This document shows, in pieces, positions 14,960 through 15,137 of a DNA stretch of 15,137 bases. The stretch is from Ramicandelaber brevisporus (Eukaryota; Kickxellomycota; Ramicandelaberales; Ramicandelaberaceae). Below the pieces are notes generated by a model that did no database searches, was not told the DNA's origin, and was given only the letters and a program-made list of their open reading frames with translations. The stretch is taken from NCBI GenBank assembly GCA_025201865.1, contig MU603208.1, forward strand, positions 1-15,137. The letters are read 5' to 3'. The translations under genes and the position numbers were made by a program. How positions within the stretch are numbered: the stretch's first letter is position 1; every line of letters starts with the position of its first letter.

Positions 14960-15137
14960 AAGAAAAGAATGTTTAAAAAAATATGTGCTGTTTTTTTTTA
15001 ATTAGGTGGGGTTAGGGAGGACTGGAGTGTCTTCATTGAATTCGTAAAAAAAAAAAGAGTTGAACAAAAAGTGATTCCCGCAGATAACTGTTCGTAAGCT
15101 GCTTGTTCTGTTGCTGAAGAAATCTGTTGTTGTTGTT
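14954..15137 (+). other. 3' flank of Fanzor-like gene: poly(A) signal, T9, G-rich element, A11
   Basis: AATTAAA (14954-14960) overlaps the stop and may act as poly(A) signal. T9 at 14991-14999 is followed by a G-rich TTAGG..GGGTTAGGG..GG stretch (15002-15020) and A11 at 15046-15056. In known Fanzor/TnpB loci the guide RNA derives from the 3' end of the gene and its flank, so 14800-15060 is where a guide RNA would be expected. No transposon end or target-site duplication was recognised. A GTT run touches the window edge. Confidence 0.35.

Noticed and set aside
1-15137. CRISPR array, tRNA or rRNA genes
   Set aside because: No regular repeat-spacer array was found, and no B-box-like GGTTCGANNCC with a matching acceptor stem was found by eye.

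Overview
The window looks like nuclear DNA of an intron-poor eukaryote, most likely a fungus. Three long ATG-started frames with good Kozak-like contexts run without introns. They are separated by long, repeat-rich intergenic DNA with TATA-like and CCAAT-like elements and AATAAA-type poly(A) signals. The kinase resembles the RCK/Ime2 branch with a T-A-Y activation motif, and the zinc-finger gene resembles the OrsD (DUF3505) type that is common in fungi. Placing it in an early-diverging, intron-lean fungal lineage is inference only.

Layout. Positions 1-3042 hold no convincing gene. They carry an 18-bp tandem repeat, a pair of inverted GC-rich motifs, three TTTACGTAAA-type palindromes, a purine-rich block behind a minus-strand TATA-like box, a hairpin, several microsatellites, and the repeat-built leader of the kinase gene. 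Positions 3043-7500 encode a 1485-residue RCK-family Ser/Thr kinase: a ~300-residue N-terminal catalytic domain and a ~1180-residue low-complexity, phosphosite-rich tail. Positions 7989-10034 encode a 681-residue nuclear-type zinc-finger protein made of two copies of a ~260-residue module ending in an OrsD-like C2H2 pair; its N-terminus carries a cluster of SUMO-consensus motifs. Positions 10361-11395 encode a 344-residue protein with degenerate leucine-rich repeats. Positions 11396-12685 are non-coding, with a CTG tract and a second purine-rich block behind a minus-strand TATA-like box.

The most interesting locus is at 12686-14959. Two consecutive reading frames in the same phase are split by one TGA (14075-14077). 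The 3' part carries the C-terminal core of a Fanzor/TnpB-type RNA-guided nuclease: a G-D-x-F segment, a rearranged-position glutamate in E-x-x-TSK, two CxxC knuckles and the RuvC-III signature N-R-D-N-G-A-A-V-N-L. The 5' part is a cysteine-bearing, helical region I do not recognise. No clear RuvC-I aspartate motif is visible between them. The gene is either a decayed element, a gene with one 138-nt intron that removes the stop, or a catalytically dead domesticated relative. A T9 run, a G-rich telomere-like element and an A11 run follow it.

I see no sign that the genes act as one pathway. The common themes are nuclear regulation (kinase, zinc fingers) and a mobile-element-derived nuclease placed between them and the window edge.
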